Positions 36,525 through 44,596 of a DNA stretch of 64,000 nucleotides are shown here, piece by piece. The stretch is from Planctomycetaceae bacterium (lineage in GTDB: Bacteria > Planctomycetota > Planctomycetia > Pirellulales > Pirellulaceae). Within the stretch, counting starts at the first letter, position 1, and each line of letters begins with the position of its first letter. Under the pieces are notes generated by a model. That model made no database searches, had not been told where the DNA came from, and saw only the letters and a program-made list of their open reading frames with translations. A program made the translations under genes and the position numbers. The DNA lies in NCBI GenBank assembly GCA_020638975.1, contig JACKHN010000013.1, positions 62,001 through 126,000 on the forward strand. The letters run 5' to 3'.

Positions 36525-36699
36525 CTGTTGCCAAGCTCTTCGCCGCATCCACAATCATGTCAAATGGTTGGCGACCTTTCGGAATTCATGCCTCACCATC
36601 CCGCTGCGAGTTCGATAGCACAGAATCGAGCGGTTTTCGTTTTTCGGAAGAAGACTGCCTTTCAGAAAGTATCCGCAGCCCAATCGGTTAGTTCTTCTA

Positions 36700-36849
36700 G
36701 TGCTGCGTTACAGCTAAGGAGTTTGTGTGAATGAAGTGAGCCGCTGGCCGTAAGGCCCCGGGCGCGCCCTGCATTCCTCGTCGCCCGACCGCTTACGCGT
36801 CACGGCTCACGAAACAGGCAAACCCTAGAATCAAGCTGAAACGCAGCAC
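36700..36849. mobile_element. MITE-like element, family C, copy 2
   Basis: A 150-bp element very similar to the one at 30042, with terminal repeats GTGCTGCGTT at both ends and TA on both flanks (36698-36699 and 36850-36851). The internal block CCGCTGGCCGTAAGGCCCCG is conserved, while other positions have drifted. It sits about 175 bases downstream of the tRNA-His terminator. Confidence 0.75.
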
Positions 36850-36851
36850 TA

Positions 36852-37296
36852 GTAGGGCAACTCCCAACCGTTTGCACGCAAAAATTCGGAAATTTCGGAA
36901 AAACCCATCTACCCGAGTTTGCAAAGTCCGTTTGCCTGGGCGTCACGGCCTAGTGAGACGGATTCATCGGGAGCGAGAAGCTACAGTTGAACGCCGAGAC
37001 GGGAATACCGGGACGCCTACCACACGATTGGAGAAGAATACCGTGCTGCTCGCGTGCATCACTGTACCAGCGGTGTTTCGCGTGGAAGGTGCGGCTTAAG
37101 CCAACACCCTACCCCCTCGATGCCAACCCCAAAATCAAGCACTGGTCACATGCCCCCTCGCATTGGCGAAGTGAAGCCACCCACGGTATAGGGAACAAAA
37201 CGGTTGAAGTTCTTACCTAAATTGTTGACGCAAGCGAATTTGCCTAATTATACTTACTTGCTACTGCTGTACGTATTTGGGCCGAACGGGGTCTCT
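36852..37296. other. Intergenic region without a recognised feature
   Basis: About 445 bases lie between the family C element and the next gene. The start is A/T-rich with a GGAAATTTCGGAAA repeat near 36889-36902; the rest shows no credible ORF, RNA fold or promoter that I could identify. Confidence 0.4.
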
Positions 37297-38274
37297 ATGT
37301 TCTTGCGATTGTTAGCTGCGACGGCTCTTTTCCTCGCCACTTCGATGGTGCCGGGAGCGGTTCAGGCGCAGGAAGCTTCGACCATCCGACCGTTGGCTCC
37401 TGGCGTGCTGACGGTCATCCCCACCGCGACGGAAGAAGGAGAGACATTTAACGGGCCTCTCCCACTGGTCGAAGTCGTAACCGGCATCCCCGATCTAGAT
37501 TGGACGCCTAACTACACGCCGAAGACCAACACGCTGCAAGAGATCGCTAAACAAGTCGTTCTGCGACGAACCATTTGGGATCTCGAATTTGCCTTCAAAC
37601 CGTTGCGAATGATCGAAGTCGACGTTCCTCAGCCGACCGGCAACATGCAGCGAAAGCTCATCTGGTACATGGTTTATCGCGTATCGAACCGCGGTTTGGC
37701 ACTTAGCCCGACGGCGTCCGAAGACGAGTTCGGGCACAAGACTTACAAGATCGAGAAGGTGAACTACCCAACTCGCCGCTTCTTCCCACATTTTGTGTTG
37801 GAGAGTCGCGAGTATCAGAAGTCGTATCTCGATCGAATCATCCCGGCCGCCCAGCTTGTGATTCAAAAACGCGAGAACCCTGGCACGAAACTGCACAACT
37901 CGGTCGAGATGACTCGCCTCCAGATCCCGTTGAGCGATGAACGCATCGAGCGTGGCGTTTGGGGAGTGGTCACCTGGGAGGATGTCGACCCAAGGTTTGA
38001 TTTTTTCTCGGTTTACGTTCGCGGACTGACCAATGCTTTTGAGTTCGTTGATCCGCCGGGAGCCTATCGAGCCGGTCAGCCCCCCGGATCGGGACGTATC
38101 TATAACTACAAGACGCTGCAATTGAACTTTTGGCGTCCAGGCGACACAGTTCTCGAACACGAACGGGAAGTCCGCTATGGCGTCCCGGTAGATTCCGATC
38201 CCGTCCTGCAGGCCCACATTCTGGATGCATTTGGCTTGCCTGAACGCCTTGATCACCTGTGGGTTTACCGCTAA
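37297..38274 (+). CDS. Secreted hypothetical protein
   Basis: The 325-residue protein has a clear signal peptide (MFLRLLAATALFLATSMV to about residue 25, cut near AVQAQ), so it is exported. The mature part is mixed alpha/beta, with a long block from LRMIEVDVPQPTGNMQRK to WYMVYRVSNRG that suggests a beta-sandwich. No catalytic motif is recognised. ATG 37297 is chosen because it starts the signal sequence; a longer frame from TTG 37204 is unlikely. It lies 50 bases before rpmA. I do not recognise a named family. Confidence 0.75.
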   Translation: MFLRLLAATALFLATSMVPGAVQAQEASTIRPLAPGVLTVIPTATEEGETFNGPLPLVEVVTGIPDLDWTPNYTPKTNTLQEIAKQVVLRRTIWDLEFAFKPLRMIEVDVPQPTGNMQRKLIWYMVYRVSNRGLALSPTASEDEFGHKTYKIEKVNYPTRRFFPHFVLESREYQKSYLDRIIPAAQLVIQKRENPGTKLHNSVEMTRLQIPLSDERIERGVWGVVTWEDVDPRFDFFSVYVRGLTNAFEFVDPPGAYRAGQPPGSGRIYNYKTLQLNFWRPGDTVLEHEREVRYGVPVDSDPVLQAHILDAFGLPERLDHLWVYR

Positions 38275-38324
38275 AGTCAGTGGTTTGAATTGACAGCAGA
38301 AATCCAGGTAAGGGTGAACCAGCC

Positions 38325-38576
38325 ATGGCACATAAGAAGGGACAAGGGTCCAGCCGCAACGGTCGTGACTCGAATGCACAGCGACGCGGTGTCAAGAAGT
38401 TCGGTGGCGAGCACGTTTTGGCTGGAAATATCATCGTCCGCCAAGTCGGCAATCGCTTCCACCCCGGTGCGAATGTTGGACAGGGCAAAGATTACACCTT
38501 GTTCGCTCTTGTCGAAGGCAACGTCCGCTTCGACCGCGAAGGACGACGAGTGAACGTCGTTCCTCTCGCCAGCTAG
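38325..38576 (+). CDS. rpmA: 50S ribosomal protein L27
   Basis: L27 reaches into the peptidyl transferase centre of the 50S subunit. The 83 residues are full length, with the typical start MAHKKGQGSSRNGRDSNAQR and the core GNIIVRQVGNRFHPGANVG. No N-terminal extension needing processing is seen. In most bacteria rplU (L21) directly precedes rpmA; here a secreted hypothetical gene does, so rplU must lie elsewhere. An intrinsic terminator follows and separates the gene from obg. Confidence 0.97.
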   Translation: MAHKKGQGSSRNGRDSNAQRRGVKKFGGEHVLAGNIIVRQVGNRFHPGANVGQGKDYTLFALVEGNVRFDREGRRVNVVPLAS

Positions 38577-38674
38577 GCGACCAATCGTTTAGCTCCGTCG
38601 CATCGTGACGGCTAGTCGCGTGGCAACCGTCGGGGTTAAATGAAACACGAGTTCCAAGACTATCAAGTATGCAC

Positions 38675-38706
38675 AGGGACGGCTCGGTACGGGCTGTCCC
38701 TTTTTT
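38675..38706 (+). terminator. Intrinsic terminator between rpmA and obg
   Basis: An 11-bp stem (AGGGACGGCTC with GGGCTGTCCCT, two G-T pairs, loop GGTAC) is followed by TTTTTT. The T tract ends only 11 bases before the obg start codon, so obg expression requires read-through or a start site within the terminator. Confidence 0.85.
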
Positions 38707-38717
38707 AATGAGCCAAC

Positions 38718-39716
38718 ATGTTTGTCGATCGTTGTCAAATTGAACTTCAAGCCGGTCGCGGCGGCGACGGTTGCATGAGCTTTCGTCGCGAGCGATATGT
38801 GCCCCAAGGCGGCCCCAACGGAGGCGATGGCGGTTGCGGTGGCAGCATCATCATCGAAGCACGCGAAGGTGTCGATCATCTATCGGCGCTGGCGCATCGC
38901 AAGATTTGGCGAGCACCGAAGGGAATGCATGGCGAAGGCTCGAATCGTACCGGCCGCCAGGGTGAAGATCTTGTGATCCATGTTCCCCCAGGCACCGTCA
39001 TCATCGATGCCCAGAACGACTTCGTAATTCGTGATTTGACTGCCGATGGCGACAGCTTCGTCATCGCCCGTGGTGGTAAAGGCGGACGAGGGAACGCGTC
39101 GTTTAAGGGAGCTCAGAACCAGGCTCCGCGACAGTTCACGCGAGGTGATGAAGGCGAGCATCGCGTCGTGATCTTCGAATTAAAAGCAATCGCCGACGTT
39201 GGTTTAATCGGCAAGCCGAATGCGGGCAAGAGCACGCTCTTAAGTCGTCTCTCGCACGCTCGCCCCGAGATCGCGGACTATCCTTTCACAACCAAACATC
39301 CCAACCTCGGACGCGTGCAGCTGGATCTCGATCGCTCGTTCGTGATGGCCGATATTCCTGGACTGATCGAAGGCGCTCACGAAGGCGTCGGTTTGGGGCA
39401 CGAATTCCTTCGTCACGTCGAACGTGCTGGCGTGCTCGTTCATCTCGTGGAACCGATGCCGATGGATGGGACTGACCCGCTGGAGAACTATCGTTCGATT
39501 CGCGACGAGTTGACCGAGTATAAGGTCAAGCTCGGTGAGCGACCGGAAGTAATCGCCATCACCAAGGCCGAGTTGCCCGGAGCGAAAGAACTTCGCGATC
39601 AGTTGGCGGAGCAAACCGGCAAAGAGGTCTTCTTGATTTCTGCCGTAACTGGAGAAGGTTTGAACAAGCTAACAGGAGCCATCGCTCGGATGCTCCAGGA
39701 GCAGGCGACATCGTGA
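38718..39716 (+). CDS. obg: GTPase Obg/CgtA
   Basis: This essential GTPase takes part in 50S assembly and stress control. The 332 residues have the Gly-rich Obg domain (about 1-158, RGGDGCMSFRRERYVPQGGP) and a G domain with G1 GKPNAGKST, G3 DIPGLIEGA and a G4-like site in ITKAEL (TKxE in place of NKxD). The C-terminal OCT extension of some species is absent. The ATG lacks a strong Shine-Dalgarno and lies 11 bases beyond a terminator T tract. It overlaps coaX by four bases. Confidence 0.95.
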   Translation: MFVDRCQIELQAGRGGDGCMSFRRERYVPQGGPNGGDGGCGGSIIIEAREGVDHLSALAHRKIWRAPKGMHGEGSNRTGRQGEDLVIHVPPGTVIIDAQNDFVIRDLTADGDSFVIARGGKGGRGNASFKGAQNQAPRQFTRGDEGEHRVVIFELKAIADVGLIGKPNAGKSTLLSRLSHARPEIADYPFTTKHPNLGRVQLDLDRSFVMADIPGLIEGAHEGVGLGHEFLRHVERAGVLVHLVEPMPMDGTDPLENYRSIRDELTEYKVKLGERPEVIAITKAELPGAKELRDQLAEQTGKEVFLISAVTGEGLNKLTGAIARMLQEQATS

Positions 39717-40462
39717 GTGCATTGATCGCGGTCGGAATCGGCAACACGACTATCAAGCTTGGTGTCGTCGACCCTGCCACCGATCAATGGCAACTCATGC
39801 ACGAATGGGACACCGCCGAGTTCGACTTGAGCGAAGTCGCCGACGAATTGCCAAAGGAGTCGTGTCGTTGGCGAGTCGCCAGCGTCCAGCGCGCTGCCGA
39901 GCAAACTCTTCGCCAGTGGCAACAGCGAACGCGCTCGCAAGACGATTATCTGGCGTTCTCGTACAAAGACCTAGCACTTACGCTTAACGTGAATTACCCC
40001 GAACGCGTCGGCATGGACCGGCTGATCGCTGCCGTCGCGGTCAACGAGCGGCGCGAGCGGAATCGACCAGCCATCATCGTCGATGCGGGCACGGCGATTA
40101 CGGTCGATCTTGTCGATGCCGAGGGAGTTTTTCAGGGCGGCGTCATTCTGCCGGGATTTCGGCTGTCTGCCCGAGCGTTGGCGGATGGTACCGACCAGTT
40201 GCCGAATGTGGATGTAACCTTTCTGGCAGAAGCGCCGGCAGTGATTGGGAAATCAACAACCGAAGCAATTCGAAGCGGCTTGTTTTGGGGAGGCGTTGGC
40301 GCGATCCGCGAACTCGTCGCACGAACCGCCGCAGAGCTCGAAACAGCCCCGCAGATATTCGTGACCGGCGGCGACGCCGAACGACTCACCGGTTATCTTG
40401 CCGCAGATGCTCAATTCGTCTCGGACTTGGTACTACGTGGCATCGTACTCGCCGGTCGCTGA
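39713..40462 (+). CDS. coaX: Type III pantothenate kinase
   Basis: CoaX catalyses the first step of coenzyme A synthesis. The 249 residues match the family: NYPERVGMDRLIAAVAV, IIVDAGTAITVDLVD, QGGVILPGFRLSARAL, and GLFWGGVGAIRELV. The start GTG overlaps the obg stop (GTGA), so translation is coupled. One oddity is that the first phosphate motif, usually D-x-G-N-T, reads GIGNT: the conserved Asp is replaced by Gly. The enzyme may be altered or rely on another residue. No coaA-type kinase is seen in the window. Confidence 0.88.
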   Translation: MSALIAVGIGNTTIKLGVVDPATDQWQLMHEWDTAEFDLSEVADELPKESCRWRVASVQRAAEQTLRQWQQRTRSQDDYLAFSYKDLALTLNVNYPERVGMDRLIAAVAVNERRERNRPAIIVDAGTAITVDLVDAEGVFQGGVILPGFRLSARALADGTDQLPNVDVTFLAEAPAVIGKSTTEAIRSGLFWGGVGAIRELVARTAAELETAPQIFVTGGDAERLTGYLAADAQFVSDLVLRGIVLAGR

Positions 40463-40503
40463 GGTATTTCGGACGTCGTACTTGCTATCGAAAGTGGATA
40501 TCC

Positions 40504-40995
40504 ATGGATCTTTACGACGAGCTGACCGCAGTCGTGCGGGTCTTCGCGGAGAACGACTTCGACTATGCGATCTGCGGTGGGATTGCCGTGGCATTTCATG
40601 GCTACGAACGATTCACGCAAGATATTGACATCTTGGTCCGAGAGAAAGACCTGGACCGCGCGCACTCGCTACTGGAAGGGGCTGGATTCTTGGATCAATC
40701 CGGTAAAATCCCTTTCCGACATCACGATCTCTATCGCCTGACCAAATTCGATGGCCCCGATTATCTCTTGGTCGATCTGCTGGTAGTGAATGATACACTG
40801 GAGGATGCCTGGAGAAGTCGGTTGATGTACGATTGGCAAGGAGCGAAGATTTGCGTTGTCTCCCGGCAGGGTTTGGCGCTGATGAAACGAATGGCCGGGC
40901 GTGACCAAGATTTACTCGATCTCAAGAAACTTGGATTAGATGATGAAGCCACTAGAAGACCAACCGATGACAATCCAGCGGATAACCGAGGTTGA
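40504..40995 (+). CDS. Nucleotidyltransferase-like protein (AbiEii/MNT fold)
   Basis: The 163-residue protein has the minimal nucleotidyltransferase signature: YAICGGIAVAFHGYERFTQDIDILV provides the GG loop and the D-x-D metal pair at about residues 38-40. Such proteins act as AbiEii- or MNT-type toxins or antitoxins, adding nucleotides to tRNA or to a partner protein. The start is ATG 40504; a much longer frame reaching back into coaX is Arg-rich and not real. The next gene (69 residues) overlaps its end by up to 56 bases, indicating a coupled pair. Confidence 0.8.
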   Translation: MDLYDELTAVVRVFAENDFDYAICGGIAVAFHGYERFTQDIDILVREKDLDRAHSLLEGAGFLDQSGKIPFRHHDLYRLTKFDGPDYLLVDLLVVNDTLEDAWRSRLMYDWQGAKICVVSRQGLALMKRMAGRDQDLLDLKKLGLDDEATRRPTDDNPADNRG

Positions 40996-41149
40996 CATGT
41001 CACCCGCCGCCATTGACCGTCGACTTCGCAAGGTGTCTCAACTCTTCAAACTAGGGATGGCCATCCGCAAAGCTCGCGCTACGAGTACTCAAACGGTCGA
41101 AGTGCCTAACGTCGGCTTAGATCAGCGGTCCTCGCCAGAAGTCGGCTAG
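40940..41149 (+). CDS. Small helical protein overlapping the nucleotidyltransferase gene
   Basis: The 69-residue ORF encodes a helical segment, DMSPAAIDRRLRKVSQLFKL, followed by a basic, probably flexible tail. It overlaps the end of the nucleotidyltransferase gene in another frame, typical of coupled toxin-antitoxin or partner pairs. Starts at 40940, 40943 or 40967 are possible; none has a strong Shine-Dalgarno. Its role as a partner is inferred from position only. Confidence 0.55.
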   Translation: MMKPLEDQPMTIQRITEVDMSPAAIDRRLRKVSQLFKLGMAIRKARATSTQTVEVPNVGLDQRSSPEVG

Positions 41150-41196
41150 CGAAGGTGGAGCCCTCTACATACGAGCTCCATCGGCCGGAGAGGTGA

Positions 41197-42396
41197 GTGT
41201 CTCAAGTGTCAACATCGTCAGAAGTGCCGTCGCCCGTGTGTCTCACGACACGACTGACTCCTTCAGGACGCGGCGCCGTCGCGGTCATCTGCGTAGAAGG
41301 TGAGAACGCTGTCGCACGTGTCGCGCAGTATTTCGTCTCGGCAACGAGAAAGCCGTTGGCCTCGTTTCCGGTCAATCGAGTCGTCTTCGGGCGGTGGGCA
41401 CAATCCGACGGGCACGGTGAAGAACTTGTCGTCTGCCGAACGAGCGAAACGTCGGTCGAAGTGAATTGCCACGGCGGAGCCGCTGCGGCTCGAGCGATCA
41501 TGAAGTCGCTCGTCGCTGACGGGGCCGTTGAACAAGTATCCTCGCGCTGGGTGAACCGGCGGACGAGCGACTCCATTCAGGCCGAAGCGTGGCTTGCCTT
41601 GACGGAAGCTCGCACCGAACGAACTGCCGCAATCTTGCTCGATCAGTATCGCGGGGCGCTGCGCAAGGCGATACGCGACGCAATCGTTCAATTGCAAAAT
41701 GGTGATTCCACCAAGGCGAGATGCGAATTGGCGACTTTGTTGCAGCGCGGCGACATCGGCATGCATTTAACGCGGCCCTGGCGAGTTGCTTTCGCTGGTC
41801 CGCCGAACGTTGGCAAAAGCAGTCTGATGAATCGCTTGCTCGGCTACGAACGGTCGATTGTGTTCGACCAGCCCGGAACGACACGTGATCTGCTGTCAGC
41901 GCCAACAGCATTTGATGGCTGGTCGATGGAACTGACCGACACGGCCGGCCTCCGCGACAGCGAAGACACGATCGAAGTGGAAGGAGTTTCGCGAGCAACG
42001 AAGTTTCTTGCGGAAGCCGACCTGACCGTCTTGGTCTTCGACACAACGACAGGCTGGGACGAACGACAAGAGCAACTGGCTGAGCGACATCCGAACGCGC
42101 TGCTCGTCGCCAACAAGTGTGATCTGCACGGTGTACGCGAATCCGCCAAGCCGTTTCTCGCCACGAGTGCATTGACGGGCGAGGGTGTTCGTGAATTAAT
42201 GCAGCAGATCGTAGAACGACTCGTCCGTAGCGAAATGATGCCCGGCGATGCAGTTCCATTCACGTCGCGGCAGATTCATGCGATCGCTGCAGCCTGCCAA
42301 GCCGTCGATGACGGTGAGCTTTCCGTTGCCATCGAAGAATTGCAGACACTTATCGCAGACTTGCTGACGTCAACTCACGAAACTCCGATCGAATGA
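41197..42396 (+). CDS. MnmE/TrmE-like GTPase, shortened
   Basis: MnmE with MnmG modifies wobble uridine in tRNA. The 399-residue protein keeps the N-terminal fold start (TTRLTPSGRGAVAVICVEG), the CHGG block and a full G domain: GPPNVGKSS, TTRDLL, DTAGLRDSEDT and NKCD. But the usual SYTGED segment before CHGG is missing. The protein also ends in a Thr/Glu-rich tail without the catalytic C-terminal C-x-G-K. It is therefore either a diverged paralogue or a GTPase with another role. The GTG start has GGAG close upstream. It overlaps the CPBP gene by four bases. Confidence 0.8.
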   Translation: MSQVSTSSEVPSPVCLTTRLTPSGRGAVAVICVEGENAVARVAQYFVSATRKPLASFPVNRVVFGRWAQSDGHGEELVVCRTSETSVEVNCHGGAAAARAIMKSLVADGAVEQVSSRWVNRRTSDSIQAEAWLALTEARTERTAAILLDQYRGALRKAIRDAIVQLQNGDSTKARCELATLLQRGDIGMHLTRPWRVAFAGPPNVGKSSLMNRLLGYERSIVFDQPGTTRDLLSAPTAFDGWSMELTDTAGLRDSEDTIEVEGVSRATKFLAEADLTVLVFDTTTGWDERQEQLAERHPNALLVANKCDLHGVRESAKPFLATSALTGEGVRELMQQIVERLVRSEMMPGDAVPFTSRQIHAIAAACQAVDDGELSVAIEELQTLIADLLTSTHETPIE

Positions 42397-43568
42397 CCTC
42401 GCATATCCCGAACGATCCGCCGCCCGACCGCGACGATGCAATCTCCGACGCATACGCTGCGTACGAGACTCCGCAAGCGACCGTCTTCGACGCCGCGATC
42501 ACCGATGAAGCCGTCGCGGCTCCTCAGATTACTGCAGCGCCTCACCCGCATATCGGTTGGGCCATCCTGTGGATGTTCGCGTTTTGGGTCGTGCAGATCG
42601 GCGTCAGCGTAGCTGTCGCTATGGTCGCGATGGGACTCGCAATCGCTCAAGGGCACAACTCGGCTACGCAGATTGAACGGGCGATGGCTAACGCGTCGGT
42701 CGTGATGATCCCGATTGGGACACTGTTTTCTGTGATCACTTCTGTCGTCATCGCGTACATTTTCTATCGCCGACAGTTCGGTGTTCGGCTGGCGCTACGT
42801 GGCATGACGAGGCTGCAATGCCTCACGTCGGTACTGGCTGTGTTACCGCTAGCGGTCATTGCGAGTGAGATCACGAATTGTGCGGGAGAGGTTCTGCCCA
42901 GCTTTAACGCCGAAGTGCTCAGTCAATTCGCCGCCAGTCCGTGGCCCATCGTGTTTGTGGCAGCGTGTCTGTTTCCTGCCATCGGCGAAGAAATATTTTG
43001 TCGCGGCTTTCTCGGTCGAGGACTTGTCGCGAATCATGGAGTTGTGGCAGGTGTATTGCTAGCGTCGCTGTTGTTCGGCGTCATGCACATCGATCCGGTC
43101 CAATCTGTCGGCGCTTTCGTGCTGGGAATCGGACTGCATTTCGTTTATCTGACGACGCGTTCGCTGCTCGCTCCGATGCTAGTGCACATGTTGAACAATG
43201 CGTTCGCATTCTGGCTGATGCAGAACTACACATGGTGCCCGCTGCCAGGACTCTCGCCGTTACCGGATGATACGCCCGTTCATACGCCCTGGGGCGTGAT
43301 GATCACAGCGATCGTGGCCTGCGCTGCGTTGCTCGGAGTGCTGTATCAAACGCGTACTCGCTGGATGCTGGCCAGCGATCACGCTCAAGACGAAGGGGAC
43401 CAAGAGTGGTCGCCTGGTTACGTGACCGCCGAACGGCCTCCCCGCGATGTTCCTTGCCATGCTGCGAACGCGCCGATGAAGTACTGGCTCGCCGCTTTCG
43501 TACTACTCAGCTATTTCGCATTGCTGGTAACGCTCGCGATCGAGTCGCACGCCGTCGCGACACCGTAA
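42393..43568 (+). CDS. CPBP family intramembrane metalloprotease
   Basis: The 391-residue membrane protein has about eight hydrophobic helices. The CPBP (CAAX protease/bacteriocin-processing) core has the catalytic pair in AIGEEIFCRGFLGRGL, followed by LFGVMHIDP and a third motif in HMLNNAFAFW. The first 50 residues are acidic and cytosolic. Bacterial homologues process or tolerate small peptides. Its start codon overlaps the stop of the MnmE-like gene (ATGA), so the two are translationally coupled, though a functional link is not obvious. Confidence 0.88.
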   Translation: MTSHIPNDPPPDRDDAISDAYAAYETPQATVFDAAITDEAVAAPQITAAPHPHIGWAILWMFAFWVVQIGVSVAVAMVAMGLAIAQGHNSATQIERAMANASVVMIPIGTLFSVITSVVIAYIFYRRQFGVRLALRGMTRLQCLTSVLAVLPLAVIASEITNCAGEVLPSFNAEVLSQFAASPWPIVFVAACLFPAIGEEIFCRGFLGRGLVANHGVVAGVLLASLLFGVMHIDPVQSVGAFVLGIGLHFVYLTTRSLLAPMLVHMLNNAFAFWLMQNYTWCPLPGLSPLPDDTPVHTPWGVMITAIVACAALLGVLYQTRTRWMLASDHAQDEGDQEWSPGYVTAERPPRDVPCHAANAPMKYWLAAFVLLSYFALLVTLAIESHAVATP

Positions 43569-43756
43569 GACTCAACTAGTCGTCAAAGCCTACTCGAATT
43601 GACTAGTAAGCACGATCAGCACCACTGTCCTGTGTGCGTACAAATCTCGAAAGATTTGCAATCGCAAGTCTTCACAATCGACCCGAGATCCTGTTATCTT
43701 CGTGGGCAAGGCAGGCGAATGAATTCGTTGGCAGTTCTTGGGAATGGGAGAGAATT

Positions 43757-44596
43757 ATGTGGAGAACGACTGCGCTGACTATTGTCGCCGTGACTTGGGG
43801 CATCATGGCAACCGACCACGAAGCTTCTGCGGCCACGAAACGCCGTGGTGCCATGATCGTGTCGCCGAAGCGAAATCACGAAGTCGAGCGGTCACATGAA
43901 GTCGTCGGCAAACTACACGTGCCGGGACAACCGGTCGTTTTAGTCAAGCCCGAGCAAGGCGATGGTACATGGTGGATTCAGCCTACTCCAACGCTCAGCG
44001 ATCGAGGCTACTTCACGACGGAAGTTCGCTTTGGCAGTTCGATATCACGCCGTGGAGACAAGTTCTCGCTGATGGTGATTGTTCTGCAATCCGCTTCCGA
44101 CATCGAATACTTAAGGGACCGCGATTCACTCGAGGAGATTCCCGATACGATCTGGCAATCGGAAGAAGTACCTGTCGTGCTCGGCGATGATGCCAAGAAG
44201 GACCGAGGCCCCGTCGCCATCTCTGCAGTCGTCCTGAAGCCACAAGCGGATGAGAAGGTGAAACGTGTCACCGAACTGATTGGACGCGTGCCCGAAGAGT
44301 TGCATCCGATCGTCCTCGTCGGTGTCGATGACAGCAGCGGATTGTGGTGGGTGCAAGACCCTGTAGTCATGGGCAAGGGCGGGTACTTCAAGTCCATTGT
44401 CAGATTCGGCAATGATGCGACGCCCGACGGCACTAAGTTCCGCATCCTTGTCGTGACACCACGTTCCGGTCAGGAAGCCTCGGTGCTGAAGACTGGCATG
44501 TCGCTGCCCGATTTGCCAAACGGAATTCCACGCTCCAAGGAAATCGTCGTCCAACTTGAACGACTCGACGCAAAGCGAGCTGAAGGTGCCGAGTAG
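43757..44596 (+). CDS. Secreted protein with two tandem beta repeats
   Basis: The 279-residue protein has a signal peptide (MWRTTALTIVAVTWGIMA to about residue 28). Two similar repeats follow. The first (about 35-140) has VVGKLHVPGQPVVLVKP, TWWIQPTPTLSDRGYFTTEVRFG and FSLMVIVLQS; the second (about 155-260) has LIGRVPEELHPIVLVG, LWWVQDPVVMGKGGYFKSIV and FRILVVTPRS. They look like an internal duplication of a beta-sandwich. ATG 43757 has GGGAG upstream. Function unknown; surface or matrix binding is possible. Confidence 0.7.
   Translation: MWRTTALTIVAVTWGIMATDHEASAATKRRGAMIVSPKRNHEVERSHEVVGKLHVPGQPVVLVKPEQGDGTWWIQPTPTLSDRGYFTTEVRFGSSISRRGDKFSLMVIVLQSASDIEYLRDRDSLEEIPDTIWQSEEVPVVLGDDAKKDRGPVAISAVVLKPQADEKVKRVTELIGRVPEELHPIVLVGVDDSSGLWWVQDPVVMGKGGYFKSIVRFGNDATPDGTKFRILVVTPRSGQEASVLKTGMSLPDLPNGIPRSKEIVVQLERLDAKRAEGAE

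Noticed and set aside
37495..38379. A 294-residue minus-strand ORF
   Set aside because: It is antisense to the secreted hypothetical gene and the start of rpmA, and lacks any signal or motif.
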